Below, piece after piece: positions 8,543 to 14,864 of a stretch of 34,917 nucleotides of DNA. Every line of letters begins with the position of its first letter. The first letter of the stretch is position 1. The translations under genes were made by a program, and so were the position numbers. Below the pieces are notes generated by a model. It saw nothing but the letters and a program-made list of their open reading frames with translations, was not told the DNA's origin and ran no database searches. Origin of the DNA: Verrucomicrobiota bacterium (GTDB lineage Bacteria; Auribacterota; JABMQX01; JAFGEW01); contig JAFGEW010000067.1 in the NCBI GenBank assembly GCA_016931415.1, forward strand, positions 1-34,917, in the 5' to 3' direction.

Positions 8543-8711
8543 GCAAAAGCCCGGCCAGAATGGAGGCGGACGGGACCATGGTGCGATCCCGCGCGAAAAA
8601 GACGCACCTCAACATGAATGGTGCGCACACTGGTGACGGAAAACCAAAGCGTTCCGCTGACCGGCGCCCTTTACCGCGTTCGACAAAACGGTCCCAGAGG
8701 ACAACGCCTGC

Positions 8712-8727
8712 ATACAAGATTTTGTGA
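8712..8727 (+). promoter_or_regulatory. Upstream NrdR-like box
   Basis: ATACAAGATTTTGTGA matches the NrdR box consensus acaCwAtATaTwGtgt at 12 of 16 positions. Its centre is 31 bp from the second box, the spacing of about three helical turns used by NrdR, the ATP/dATP-sensing repressor of ribonucleotide reductase genes. Confidence 0.6.
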
Positions 8728-8736
8728 AGAATCCGC

Positions 8737-8764
8737 TTGACACCCCAATATCTTGGGTTATGAT
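8737..8764 (+). promoter_or_regulatory. nrdJ promoter (sigma-70 type)
   Basis: TTGACA (8737-8742), a 16-nt spacer, then TATGAT (8759-8764). It is the best promoter match in the window. Transcription would begin near 8771, giving a 73-nt leader. The spacer is entirely occupied by the second NrdR-like box, so repressor binding would block polymerase directly. Confidence 0.8.
8743..8758 (+). promoter_or_regulatory. Downstream NrdR-like box inside the promoter spacer
   Basis: CCCCAATATCTTGGGT matches the NrdR consensus at 12 of 16 positions and contains the inverted repeat CCCAA-TATC-TTGGG. It fills the space between the -35 and -10 elements of nrdJ. Confidence 0.6.
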
Positions 8765-8843
8765 CGGCTCTGCGCCGCTGAGGTGCACTTAAGGGTCTTC
8801 ATTCATTCTTTCATACATAGCTTGCGCTCAAGGGGAGGGTAGC

Positions 8844-11141
8844 GTGCAGGAGTCTCTACCCAACAGCAGGGGTCTCCGCCCGGCGGACGAGGCAGTGGAC
8901 AGCTTGCTGTTGACTGAGAACGGACGCCGGGTTCTGGAGCGGCGGTACCTGATCCGCGATGAGAAAGGCCAGCCGGTCGAGCAGCCGTGCGTGATGTTCC
9001 GGCGTGTGGCCCGCAACATCGCCGAGGCCGACTTCAAGTACGATCCCAACGCCGACGTCGAAGCCGTGACGGAGGAGTTCTACGGCCTGATGACGCGGCT
9101 CGAGTTCATGCCGAACTCGCCCACGCTGATGAATGCGGGCCGGGCGCTGCAGCAATTGAGCGCCTGCTACGTCGTGCCGATTGACGACTCGATGGAGAGC
9201 ATCTTCAAGGCGGTGCGCGACGCGGCCATCATCCACAAAAGCGGCGGGGGTACGGGCTTCAGCTTCTCGCGTCTGCGGCCCAGGAACGACGTCGTCTCGA
9301 CCACCTACGGGCTCTCGAGCGGGCCGGTGTCGTTCATGCACGTCTTCGACGCCGCCACCGACGCGGTCAATCAGGGCGGGTTCCGCCGCGGCGCCAACAT
9401 GGCGATCATGGACTACACCCACCCCGACATCCTCGGGTTCATCGGCTGCAAGCGTTCGAACGACCGGATCACCAACTTCAACATTTCGGTCGGCATCGAC
9501 GAGCAGTTCATGCGCATGGTCGCCGACGACGATTCGTACAGCACCATCAACCCGCGCGGCGGCGAGCCGGTTGCCACGGTTCGCGCGCGTGAGGTTTTCG
9601 AGGCCATCGTCGAAAACGCCTGGCACAACGGCGACCCCGGCATCGTGTTCCTCGACCGGATCAACCGCGACAACCCGACGCCGGCCCTCGGCCGCATCGA
9701 GAGCACCAACCCGTGCGGCGAGCAGCCGCTGCTGGGCTACGAGGCGTGTAACCTGGGCTCGATCAACCTGGCCCGATTCGTCGACGAGACCGGCATCATC
9801 TGGGAACGGCTGCGCGAGGCGGTGCGCACCGCGGTGCACTTCCTCGACAATGTCATCGACCAGAGCCGCTTCCCGCTGCCCGAGATCACCGAGATGGTGC
9901 ACGGCAACCGCAAGATCGGTCTCGGGATTATGGGCTGGGCCGACCTGCTCATCGCGCTCGGAGTGCCGTACAACTCGCAGGAGGCCATCGACCTGGCCGG
10001 CCAGCTCATGCGCTTCATCCGCGACGAGGGACACCGCGCCAGCCAGGACCTTGCCGAGGAGCGCGGTGCGTTCCCCAACTTCAAGGGCAGCATCTACGAC
10101 ACGCCCGGGGCGCGCCCGATGCGCAACGCGACCGTGACCACGATCGCCCCGACAGGCTCGATCAGCATCATCGCCGGCTGTTCCAGCGGCATCGAGCCGC
10201 TGTTTGCCGTCTCGTTTGTACGCAACGTCATGGATAACACCGAGCTGATCGAGGTCAACCCCGCCTTTGAGCGCGTCGCGCGCCAGCGGGGCTTCTTCTC
10301 GGACGAGCTCATGCAGCGCATTGCCCACGAGGGCAGCGTTGCCCATATCGACGAGGTTCCTGACGAGGTGCGCCGCGTGTTTGCCACGGCGCACGACATC
10401 AGTCCGGAGTGGCACCTTCGGATGCAGGCCGCCTTCCAGCGCTACACCGACAACGCCGTCTCCAAGACGGTCAACTTCCCGCGCGAGGCCACGCGCGACG
10501 ACGTGAGCCGCGTCTTCACCCTCGCGCACGAGCTGGGCTGCAAAGGCGTCACGATCTACCGGGATGGCAGCCGCGAGCAACAGGTCCTCTCCACCGGCAA
10601 GACGACCCAAGGACCCGGAGCGAAGGTGGATCCGAACGGCGGAAACGGCACCGGCGCCGGTGAACAGACTCACCCCCCCAAGCCTGTTCATAAGCGGCGC
10701 CCCCTCATTCTGAGCGGCAAGACAATCCACATGGAGACGGGGTGCGGATCGCTGTACGTGACGATCAACGAGGACGAAGAAGGCGTCTTCGAAGTCTTCA
10801 ATACCATGGGGAAGGCCGGTGGCTGCGCGGCGAGCCAGTGCGAGGCGATCGGCCGGCTCATCTCGCTCGCCTGGCGCAGCGGCGTTGACGTCGAGCGCGT
10901 CGTCAAACAACTGCGCGGTATCCATTGCCAGAAGCCGTTCGGCTTCGGCGACAACCGGGTCAATTCCTGCGCCGACGCCATCGGGCGGGCGATCCAGATC
11001 TTCTTGAAGCAGAACGGCGGCCGCGTCACCGAGGTGCGCAACATGCGCAACGGCGAAGCGTGCCCGGCCTGCGGCGGCACCGTCGAGCACGAGGGCGGCT
11101 GCTCCGTCTGTCACGACTGCGGTTACTCGGACTGCGCCTGA
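8844..11141 (+). CDS. nrdJ: Class II adenosylcobalamin-dependent ribonucleoside-diphosphate reductase
   Basis: 765 residues. It makes deoxyribonucleotides from ribonucleotides using a radical generated from coenzyme B12, with or without oxygen. The first redox cysteine is C108 (LSACYVVP). The radical site N289-P-C291-G-E293 (STNPCGEQPLL) is intact, with the second redox cysteine C302 (EACNLGS) eleven residues after C291, as in the Thermotoga enzyme. HKSGGGTGFSFSRLRP and NQGGFRRGANMA are further family blocks. No N-terminal ATP cone is visible. The C-terminal ~130 residues form the TSCPD-type domain (KTIHMETGCGSLYVTINEDEEG) and end in a cysteine-rich tail, CPACG...CSVCHDCGYSDCA, that probably re-reduces the active site. 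The GTG start at 8844 has AGGGGAGGG a few nt upstream. The gene stands alone with its own terminator. Confidence 0.97.
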   Translation: MQESLPNSRGLRPADEAVDSLLLTENGRRVLERRYLIRDEKGQPVEQPCVMFRRVARNIAEADFKYDPNADVEAVTEEFYGLMTRLEFMPNSPTLMNAGRALQQLSACYVVPIDDSMESIFKAVRDAAIIHKSGGGTGFSFSRLRPRNDVVSTTYGLSSGPVSFMHVFDAATDAVNQGGFRRGANMAIMDYTHPDILGFIGCKRSNDRITNFNISVGIDEQFMRMVADDDSYSTINPRGGEPVATVRAREVFEAIVENAWHNGDPGIVFLDRINRDNPTPALGRIESTNPCGEQPLLGYEACNLGSINLARFVDETGIIWERLREAVRTAVHFLDNVIDQSRFPLPEITEMVHGNRKIGLGIMGWADLLIALGVPYNSQEAIDLAGQLMRFIRDEGHRASQDLAEERGAFPNFKGSIYDTPGARPMRNATVTTIAPTGSISIIAGCSSGIEPLFAVSFVRNVMDNTELIEVNPAFERVARQRGFFSDELMQRIAHEGSVAHIDEVPDEVRRVFATAHDISPEWHLRMQAAFQRYTDNAVSKTVNFPREATRDDVSRVFTLAHELGCKGVTIYRDGSREQQVLSTGKTTQGPGAKVDPNGGNGTGAGEQTHPPKPVHKRRPLILSGKTIHMETGCGSLYVTINEDEEGVFEVFNTMGKAGGCAASQCEAIGRLISLAWRSGVDVERVVKQLRGIHCQKPFGFGDNRVNSCADAIGRAIQIFLKQNGGRVTEVRNMRNGEACPACGGTVEHEGGCSVCHDCGYSDCA

Positions 11142-11160
11142 TCCGTGAACTAAGGACCCT

Positions 11161-11235
11161 ATGACACGCGATCAACACAACACGTCCCTGGAGAACACAC
11201 GCTTCGACGCCGCGGCGCGCCCGCGCTGCGGATAA
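11161..11235 (+). CDS. Possible 24-residue peptide after nrdJ
   Basis: ATG at 11161 follows AAGGA by 5 nt and opens a frame of 24 codons (MTRDQHNTSLENTRFDAAARPRCG) ending in TAA at 11235, between nrdJ and its terminator. The ribosome site is good but there is no homology or composition evidence, so it may be a chance frame. Confidence 0.2.
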   Translation: MTRDQHNTSLENTRFDAAARPRCG

Positions 11236-11323
11236 CCTACCCTCGTCCGGGTGGGCCTGAGGCCTCCCCCCGAAGGAGCTGAGAGACGGCTCTCCCGGAC
11301 TGCCTCCCCGATTGTTGTGCACC

Positions 11324-11362
11324 GGGGGGCGGTGGCTGCACACACCGCCCCCCACATTTTTT
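11324..11362 (+). terminator. Rho-independent terminator of nrdJ
   Basis: A perfect 11-bp stem (GGGGGGCGGTG, 11324-11334; CACCGCCCCCC, 11343-11353) with an 8-nt loop is followed by six T residues at 11357-11362. Only the plus direction has the T-run. It sits between two converging genes and ends 20 nt before the stop of the PLP enzyme gene. Confidence 0.9.
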
Positions 11363-11382
11363 GTCCAGGCGGTGGCGGCGAC

Positions 11383-12486
11383 TCACTCGAAGAAGCGGTG
11401 GAAGGCTTGCGGCAGATCGTGCCAGTCCACGCGCTCGGCGGCAGCGGAGAGCTCGACGGAGTTGAAGGTGTTCCAGAAGAGCACGGGACCGTCGAGGGTG
11501 CCAGCTCGCACATGGTCGATGAGCGCACCGAGGGCTTTGCCGGTGTAGGTCAGGTCGAGCGTGAGGCCCTCGGTCTCGCGCACGACGCCAATGGCGGCGC
11601 GGGCCGAGTCGGTCGGGTGGCCGTAGCCGGGGCCGAAGTGGCCTGTGTCGAGCACGAAGTCGTCCAGCGAAAGCTCGACGGGTGGGAGGCTCGCGTCGAG
11701 ACTGCGCAAGTGTGACAGCGTGGCCGCTGCGAGACCGAGGGCCGCTTGCGCATTGGCGAAGACGGGCGCTGTCACTTGCAAGCCGACGACGCGCGTCGCC
11801 AATCCGCCGAGCTTCAACCCGACGCAGAGCCCCGCAAGCGTTCCGCACGTGCCGGTCGCCACGTAGACGGCGCGCGGCATTGGGCAGTTGCCTTGCTCGA
11901 CCTGTCGAGCCAACTCGAGGCCGGCGTCGACGAAACCGAGCGCGCCGACGGCATTCGAGCCGCCCATTGGAATGGAGTACGCGTTCCCACGCGCCGCGTT
12001 CCCACGGGCCGCGTTCCCACGCGCCGCGTCCGCCCGCGCGGCGTGCTCGTCCTCGAAGCGGCGGATCGCCTCGATACCGCTCCCGGCATAGATCATCTCG
12101 GCACCGTGCGCGTGGTAGAGGCGCAGGCTTCGTCGGACGTGGTCGGTTACCGGCTGCTCGAACAGCCCGAGCACGACGCGCAGCCCGAGCCGCCGGCCGT
12201 GGATGGCCGTGGCTAGCCCGTGGTTGGTGCCCAGGCCGCCGAGCGTGACGACCGTCGAGAAGCCCCCTGCGCGCGCGGCGGCGAGCAGGAACTCGAGCTT
12301 GCGCGGCTTGTTGCCGCCGTAGACGGGCGAGGTGAGATCGTCTCGCTTGATCCACACCTCGACGCCGAGGCGCTCACTCAGCCCCGCGAGCCGTGCAACC
12401 GGGGTGGGCGCGTCTACGAGCGGCAGCCACGGCAACTGCTCGCGTAGCCGGAGAGACATCTCGAACAGCAACGGCGCGTTTCGCAT
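11383..12486 (-). CDS. PLP-dependent ACC deaminase / D-cysteine desulfhydrase family protein
   Basis: 367 residues of the fold-type II PLP family that includes 1-aminocyclopropane-1-carboxylate deaminase and D-cysteine desulfhydrase. The catalytic lysine is K60 in the family block VYGGNKPRKLEFLL. GGLGTNHGLATAIHGRRLG and the phosphate-binding region ATGTCGTLAGLCVGLK are also present, and GPGYGHPTDSARAAI follows. Which amino acid is the substrate cannot be told from these motifs. An Ala-Arg-Gly-Asn repeat (three AARGN-type units, around residues 155-170) is inserted just before the PLP-region block AYSIPMGGSNAVG and is encoded by a 15-bp minisatellite. The ATG at 12486 has GAGGA about 7 nt upstream. 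The gene is monocistronic and converges on nrdJ. Confidence 0.88.
   Translation of the reverse strand: MRNAPLLFEMSLRLREQLPWLPLVDAPTPVARLAGLSERLGVEVWIKRDDLTSPVYGGNKPRKLEFLLAAARAGGFSTVVTLGGLGTNHGLATAIHGRRLGLRVVLGLFEQPVTDHVRRSLRLYHAHGAEMIYAGSGIEAIRRFEDEHAARADAARGNAARGNAARGNAYSIPMGGSNAVGALGFVDAGLELARQVEQGNCPMPRAVYVATGTCGTLAGLCVGLKLGGLATRVVGLQVTAPVFANAQAALGLAAATLSHLRSLDASLPPVELSLDDFVLDTGHFGPGYGHPTDSARAAIGVVRETEGLTLDLTYTGKALGALIDHVRAGTLDGPVLFWNTFNSVELSAAAERVDWHDLPQAFHRFFE
11981..12025. repeat. In-frame 15-bp minisatellite (three units)
   Basis: Three tandem 15-bp units (GCGTTCCCACGCGCC, the middle one with one change) followed by a decayed partial unit. The period is a multiple of three, so each unit adds five residues (Ala-Ala-Arg-Gly-Asn) to the PLP enzyme without shifting frame. 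Copy number could vary by slippage. Confidence 0.9.
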
Positions 12487-12616
12487 CCGCGATCCTCGTG
12501 TGTGCTCGTATGATGGTCGTCAGGCTAGAGCCAAGTGATGGCGCTCCAGCATCCAGGCGCAGTCTACCACAGCGCGCATCGTTCGTGCGGCCAGGCACGA
12601 CCGGCTCGTCTGGCGG

Positions 12617-12802
12617 GAACGAACACTCGACGGACTCTGTTTGCATCTTGAAGAGCCAACAACAGGGCGACAAGTCGGGCGGCGGCGAGATGAGTACATC
12701 AGGATGAAGGCAGCGCCGCCATGAAGTCCACACCAGGCGGGATAATGCGGACAGCGAGAGACATGAGGATATGCCTTCTGGTCCTGTCCGGCGTCGCCCT
12801 GC
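12617..12802 (+). repeat. Copy A of a ~185-bp diverged repeat, spanning the 5' end of the DsbD-like gene
   Basis: This stretch aligns collinearly with 14460-14645. Shared blocks in order are GGGAACG, TCGACGG, CAACAGG, GCGAC-AG-CGG, AGATG-G-ACATC, GAAGG, CGCCGCCA, CGGACAGC, GCCTTC, CCTGTCCG and TCGCCC-GC. I estimate roughly 70% identity by eye. It covers about 100 bp upstream of, and about 80 bp into, the DsbD-like reading frame. Confidence 0.7.
12663..12801 (+). ncRNA. Candidate structured RNA element, copy A (leader of the DsbD-like gene)
   Basis: The plus-strand transcript can close with CAGGGCGAC (12663-12671) against GTCGCCCTG (12793-12801). The stem continues as GTCGGGC (12674-12680) against GTCCGGC (12786-12792), which includes two G-U pairs. 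Inside are a 4-bp tetraloop hairpin GATG-AGTA-CATC (12689-12700) and GAAGGCA (12706-12712) pairing with TGCCTTC (12772-12778). A CCGCC/GGCGG stem (12716-12720, 12736-12740) brackets the first ATG. The same fold exists in copy B with compensatory changes. The G-U pairs would be A-C mismatches in the opposite strand's RNA, which favours a plus-strand RNA. No known riboswitch motif is recognised; the function is unknown. Confidence 0.5.
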
Positions 12803-13641
12803 TTTCCGGCGTTCGGGCAGCTCGAGAGCCTGCGGCCGGCCACGCTGAGGTCAAGCTCGTGGCGGAGGCAAGTTCCGTCCGGCCCGGCCATCCCATCGAG
12901 GTGGCCGTCTTGTTTGACGTCGAACGTGGATGGCACGTGTATTGGCGCAACCCGGGCGACGCGGGGCTCGGTCCGAGCATCACCTGGGCCTTGCCGCCGG
13001 GCTGGAGTGCAGGCGAGATCCAGTGGCCGTATCCCGAGCGGATCTCGACGCCCGGGGTCACGACCTACGGTTACCGCGACGACTTCATGCTGCTCGTCGA
13101 GCTGACACCGCCCGACGCGCTGGAGATCGGCGCCACGATCACACTACGCGCCGACGTTGACTGGCTCGCCTGCGACGAGGCGTGCGTGGCCGGCAACGCC
13201 AAGGTCGGGCTGGCTCTTCCCGTGGCCGCCGAGGTCCCGGCGTGCGACGAGCACTGGGCCGAACGGTTTGCTGAGGCCCGAGCCCGGCTCCCGATCGAGC
13301 CGCCGGGCTGGCGCGTTCGCGCGAGGGCCGACAGCGATCACGTCGTTCTCGAACTGACCCCGCCTGACGGTTTCGATACGGCGCTCGACGGGGTGCAGTT
13401 CTTCCCGTACGACGGCCATCTCATCGATCACGGCGCGAAGCAGGTGCTCTCGGCGACCGATGACGGGTTCCGCCTCAGCATCCGCCGCGCCCGATCCGGC
13501 CGCGACATACCGGCCCGCGTCGTGGGGATCCTCGTGTCGCCGAACGGATGGGGCGACGACTCGAGCGCCGCCGCGATCGAGGTCGACGTACCCTTCGAGG
13601 AGGTGCCCTTGTCGAGGAAAGAATCTGAACGCGCGCTCTGA
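12721..13641 (+). CDS. Secreted DsbD N-terminal (alpha) domain-like protein
   Basis: Up to 306 residues, numbered from ATG 12721. It resembles the periplasmic alpha domain of the thiol:disulfide interchange protein DsbD/ScsB, which passes electrons to partner thiol proteins. Diagnostic blocks are HVYWRNPGDAGLGPSITWALPPGW, QWPYPER and the redox site DVDWLACDEACVAG with C151 and C155. The DsbD membrane (beta) and thioredoxin (gamma) domains are absent. The start is uncertain: ATG 12745 (MRTARDMRICLLVLSGVALLSGVRA) or ATG 12763 gives a normal signal peptide with likely cleavage after the Val-Arg-Ala at residues 31-33. The first ATG lies in a predicted RNA loop. The redoxin gene follows 47 nt later, probably in the same transcript. 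Confidence 0.82.
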   Translation: MKSTPGGIMRTARDMRICLLVLSGVALLSGVRAAREPAAGHAEVKLVAEASSVRPGHPIEVAVLFDVERGWHVYWRNPGDAGLGPSITWALPPGWSAGEIQWPYPERISTPGVTTYGYRDDFMLLVELTPPDALEIGATITLRADVDWLACDEACVAGNAKVGLALPVAAEVPACDEHWAERFAEARARLPIEPPGWRVRARADSDHVVLELTPPDGFDTALDGVQFFPYDGHLIDHGAKQVLSATDDGFRLSIRRARSGRDIPARVVGILVSPNGWGDDSSAAAIEVDVPFEEVPLSRKESERAL

Positions 13642-13688
13642 AGAGGAGAACGACACAGCGGCGCGCGTGGATCGAAGGAGAAAGACTG

Positions 13689-14405
13689 ATGAAGGCAAAC
13701 GCCGTCTTCTACATCATCGCGATCGTCATGATCGGCGCCGTCTTTTTCACGGCGATGCTTGTCGAGCGGAACAAAGGAAGCAGCGCGCAGGGCCCCAGGC
13801 AGTCAGGCGAGGGCGATGACCCAGCCCGATCGCCCCAGCCGGACGGTGACCCGCAAGCGGCCGAGACGGCCGAGGTTGGCAAACCGGCACCCGACTTCAC
13901 GGCGACCGACGCCCAAGGCAACACGCACACCCTGTCGAGCTATCGCGGCAAGTACGTCGTACTCGAGTGGTTCAACGCCCAATGCCCGTTCGTACGCAAG
14001 TACTATGACTCGGGCGCCATGCAGGAGCTCCAGCAGGCCTGCGGCGACAAGGGCGTCGTCTGGCTCACGATCTGCTCATCGGCCAAGGGCAAGCAGGGCT
14101 ACTACGAGGGCGAGGCGCTGACGAACCTGATCGAGAAAGAAAAGTCGAACGCGACCTCCTATCTCGTCGACACCGACGGGACGGTGGGCCGGCGCTATGC
14201 AGCCAAGACAACGCCGCACATGTTCGTCATCAGCCCCGAGGGCCTGCTGCTCTACGCCGGCGCGATCGACAACAGGCCGTCGGTGCGCCCGTCGGATATC
14301 GAGGGCGCCGCGAATTACGTCGTGCAGGCGCTCGACGCCGCCATGGCCGGGCGCGAGATCGAAACCACATCGACGAAGTCCTACGGCTGCTCGGTCAAGT
14401 ACTGA
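13689..14405 (+). CDS. Membrane-anchored redoxin / AhpC-TSA family thiol protein
   Basis: 238 residues. An N-terminal helix (AVFYIIAIVMIGAVFFTAML, residues 5-24) anchors it, then a Pro/Gly/Gln-rich linker to about residue 62, then a thioredoxin-fold domain beginning VGKPAPDFTATDAQGNTHTLSSYRGKYVVLEWF. The active site NAQCPFVRKYY has one cysteine, C99, where thioredoxins have CxxC. TTPHMFVISPEGLLLYAGAIDNRPS and the C-terminal YGCSVKY (C234) are typical of a redoxin subgroup, and C234 could act as a resolving cysteine. GAAGGAG lies about 9 nt before ATG 13689. Pairing with the DsbD-alpha-like gene suggests an extracytoplasmic thiol relay or peroxide defence. Its substrate is unknown. Confidence 0.88.
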   Translation: MKANAVFYIIAIVMIGAVFFTAMLVERNKGSSAQGPRQSGEGDDPARSPQPDGDPQAAETAEVGKPAPDFTATDAQGNTHTLSSYRGKYVVLEWFNAQCPFVRKYYDSGAMQELQQACGDKGVVWLTICSSAKGKQGYYEGEALTNLIEKEKSNATSYLVDTDGTVGRRYAAKTTPHMFVISPEGLLLYAGAIDNRPSVRPSDIEGAANYVVQALDAAMAGREIETTSTKSYGCSVKY

Positions 14406-14459
14406 GCCGCGCGGCGTGGGCGCCCCCGAGCGCCTACGCTCCGCGTTGCCCGCCCTGCA

Positions 14460-14645
14460 GGGAACGTTCGACGGCACGTTGCTGTTGTCAAGATCGAAGG
14501 CAACAGGCGGGGCGACTAGACGGACAGGGCAAGATGCGAACATCGACGCCGAAGGGCTCGCCGCCAAGGAAATCACCGAGGCAGGACACACGGACAGCCG
14601 ATAGCGCGACGAGAGCCTTCAGAGCCCTGTCCGTCTTCGCCCCGC
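14460..14645 (+). repeat. Copy B of the ~185-bp diverged repeat
   Basis: Collinear with copy A at 12617-12802, 1.84 kb away, flanking the DsbD-like/redoxin pair. The part matching the DsbD-like signal peptide has no start codon and no open frame here. So either this is a relic of a duplicated gene 5' end, or the conserved entity is the RNA rather than the peptide. Confidence 0.7.
14507..14645 (+). ncRNA. Candidate structured RNA element, copy B
   Basis: Closing stem: GCGGGGCGA (14507-14515), a CT bulge, then AGACGGACAGGGC (14518-14530), pairs perfectly with 14624-14645, 22 bp in all. Inside are the hairpin GATG-CGAA-CATC (14533-14544) and GAAGG(G)CTC (14551-14559) pairing with GAGCCTTC (14613-14620) with one bulged G. 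Compared with copy A, a T-A pair in the closing stem is C-G here and an A-T pair in the inner stem is T-A here. A strong hairpin lies 78 nt downstream. It could be a free-standing RNA, a 3' UTR element of the redoxin transcript, or a leader element of the ABC-F gene. Confidence 0.5.
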
Positions 14646-14722
14646 GCACCTTGTTCTGGCCTTGCGCCGGATCCGGGAGCAGTGCGTGTGTTCATCCCAT
14701 AGAATAGACAGCTCTCAGGGAA

Positions 14723-14756
14723 AAGGGCGACGGTAACCGGGGATACCGTCGCCCTT
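14723..14756. terminator. Perfect 13-bp hairpin upstream of the ABC-F gene
   Basis: AAGGGCGACGGTA (14723-14735) and TACCGTCGCCCTT (14744-14756) form a perfect stem with an 8-nt loop. The plus strand continues ACTGCTTTCC, without a real T-run; the minus strand continues TTCCC. It may end the transcript carrying redoxin and RNA copy B, but it is not a classic terminator. Confidence 0.45.
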
Positions 14757-14807
14757 ACTGCTTTCCGGTGTCCCGCAAACCTGCCGTCCTGTGCTACCCT
14801 GCGCCCC

Positions 14808-14836
14808 TTGACTCAAGGAAACTCTCTCGATATCGA
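14808..14836 (+). promoter_or_regulatory. Putative promoter of the ABC-F gene
   Basis: TTGACT (14808-14813), 17 nt, TATCGA (14831-14836). Transcription would begin about 22 nt before the ATG at 14865, leaving a very short leader with no clear ribosome site. Confidence 0.5.
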
Positions 14837-14864
14837 CAGGTACCACTGAGTTGTCTGATGCCCG

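Larger units (their letters stand above)
8464..8843. other. 380-bp divergent intergenic region between bactofilin and nrdJ
   Basis: This gap holds a minus-strand promoter (8514-8542) for the bactofilin run and, for nrdJ, two NrdR-like boxes, a promoter and a 73-nt leader. The middle (about 8575-8640) has a GGTGCG/CGCACC inverted repeat (8580-8585 and 8603-8608) and no coding sequence that I can support. Confidence 0.7.
14406..14864. other. 459-bp gene-free region between redoxin and ABC-F genes
   Basis: In order it holds a small GAGCG-CCTA-CGCTC hairpin (14428-14441), copy B of the diverged repeat (14460-14645), a perfect 13-bp-stem hairpin (14723-14756) and the ABC-F promoter (14808-14836). 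I find no supportable coding frame. Confidence 0.75.

Noticed and set aside
8765-8843. Cobalamin riboswitch ahead of nrdJ
   Set aside because: The leader is only about 73 nt and has no B12-box sequence.
11270-11300. CTGAGAG resembling the TPP riboswitch signature
   Set aside because: The other conserved TPP blocks are missing, and it lies downstream of nrdJ rather than before a thiamine gene.
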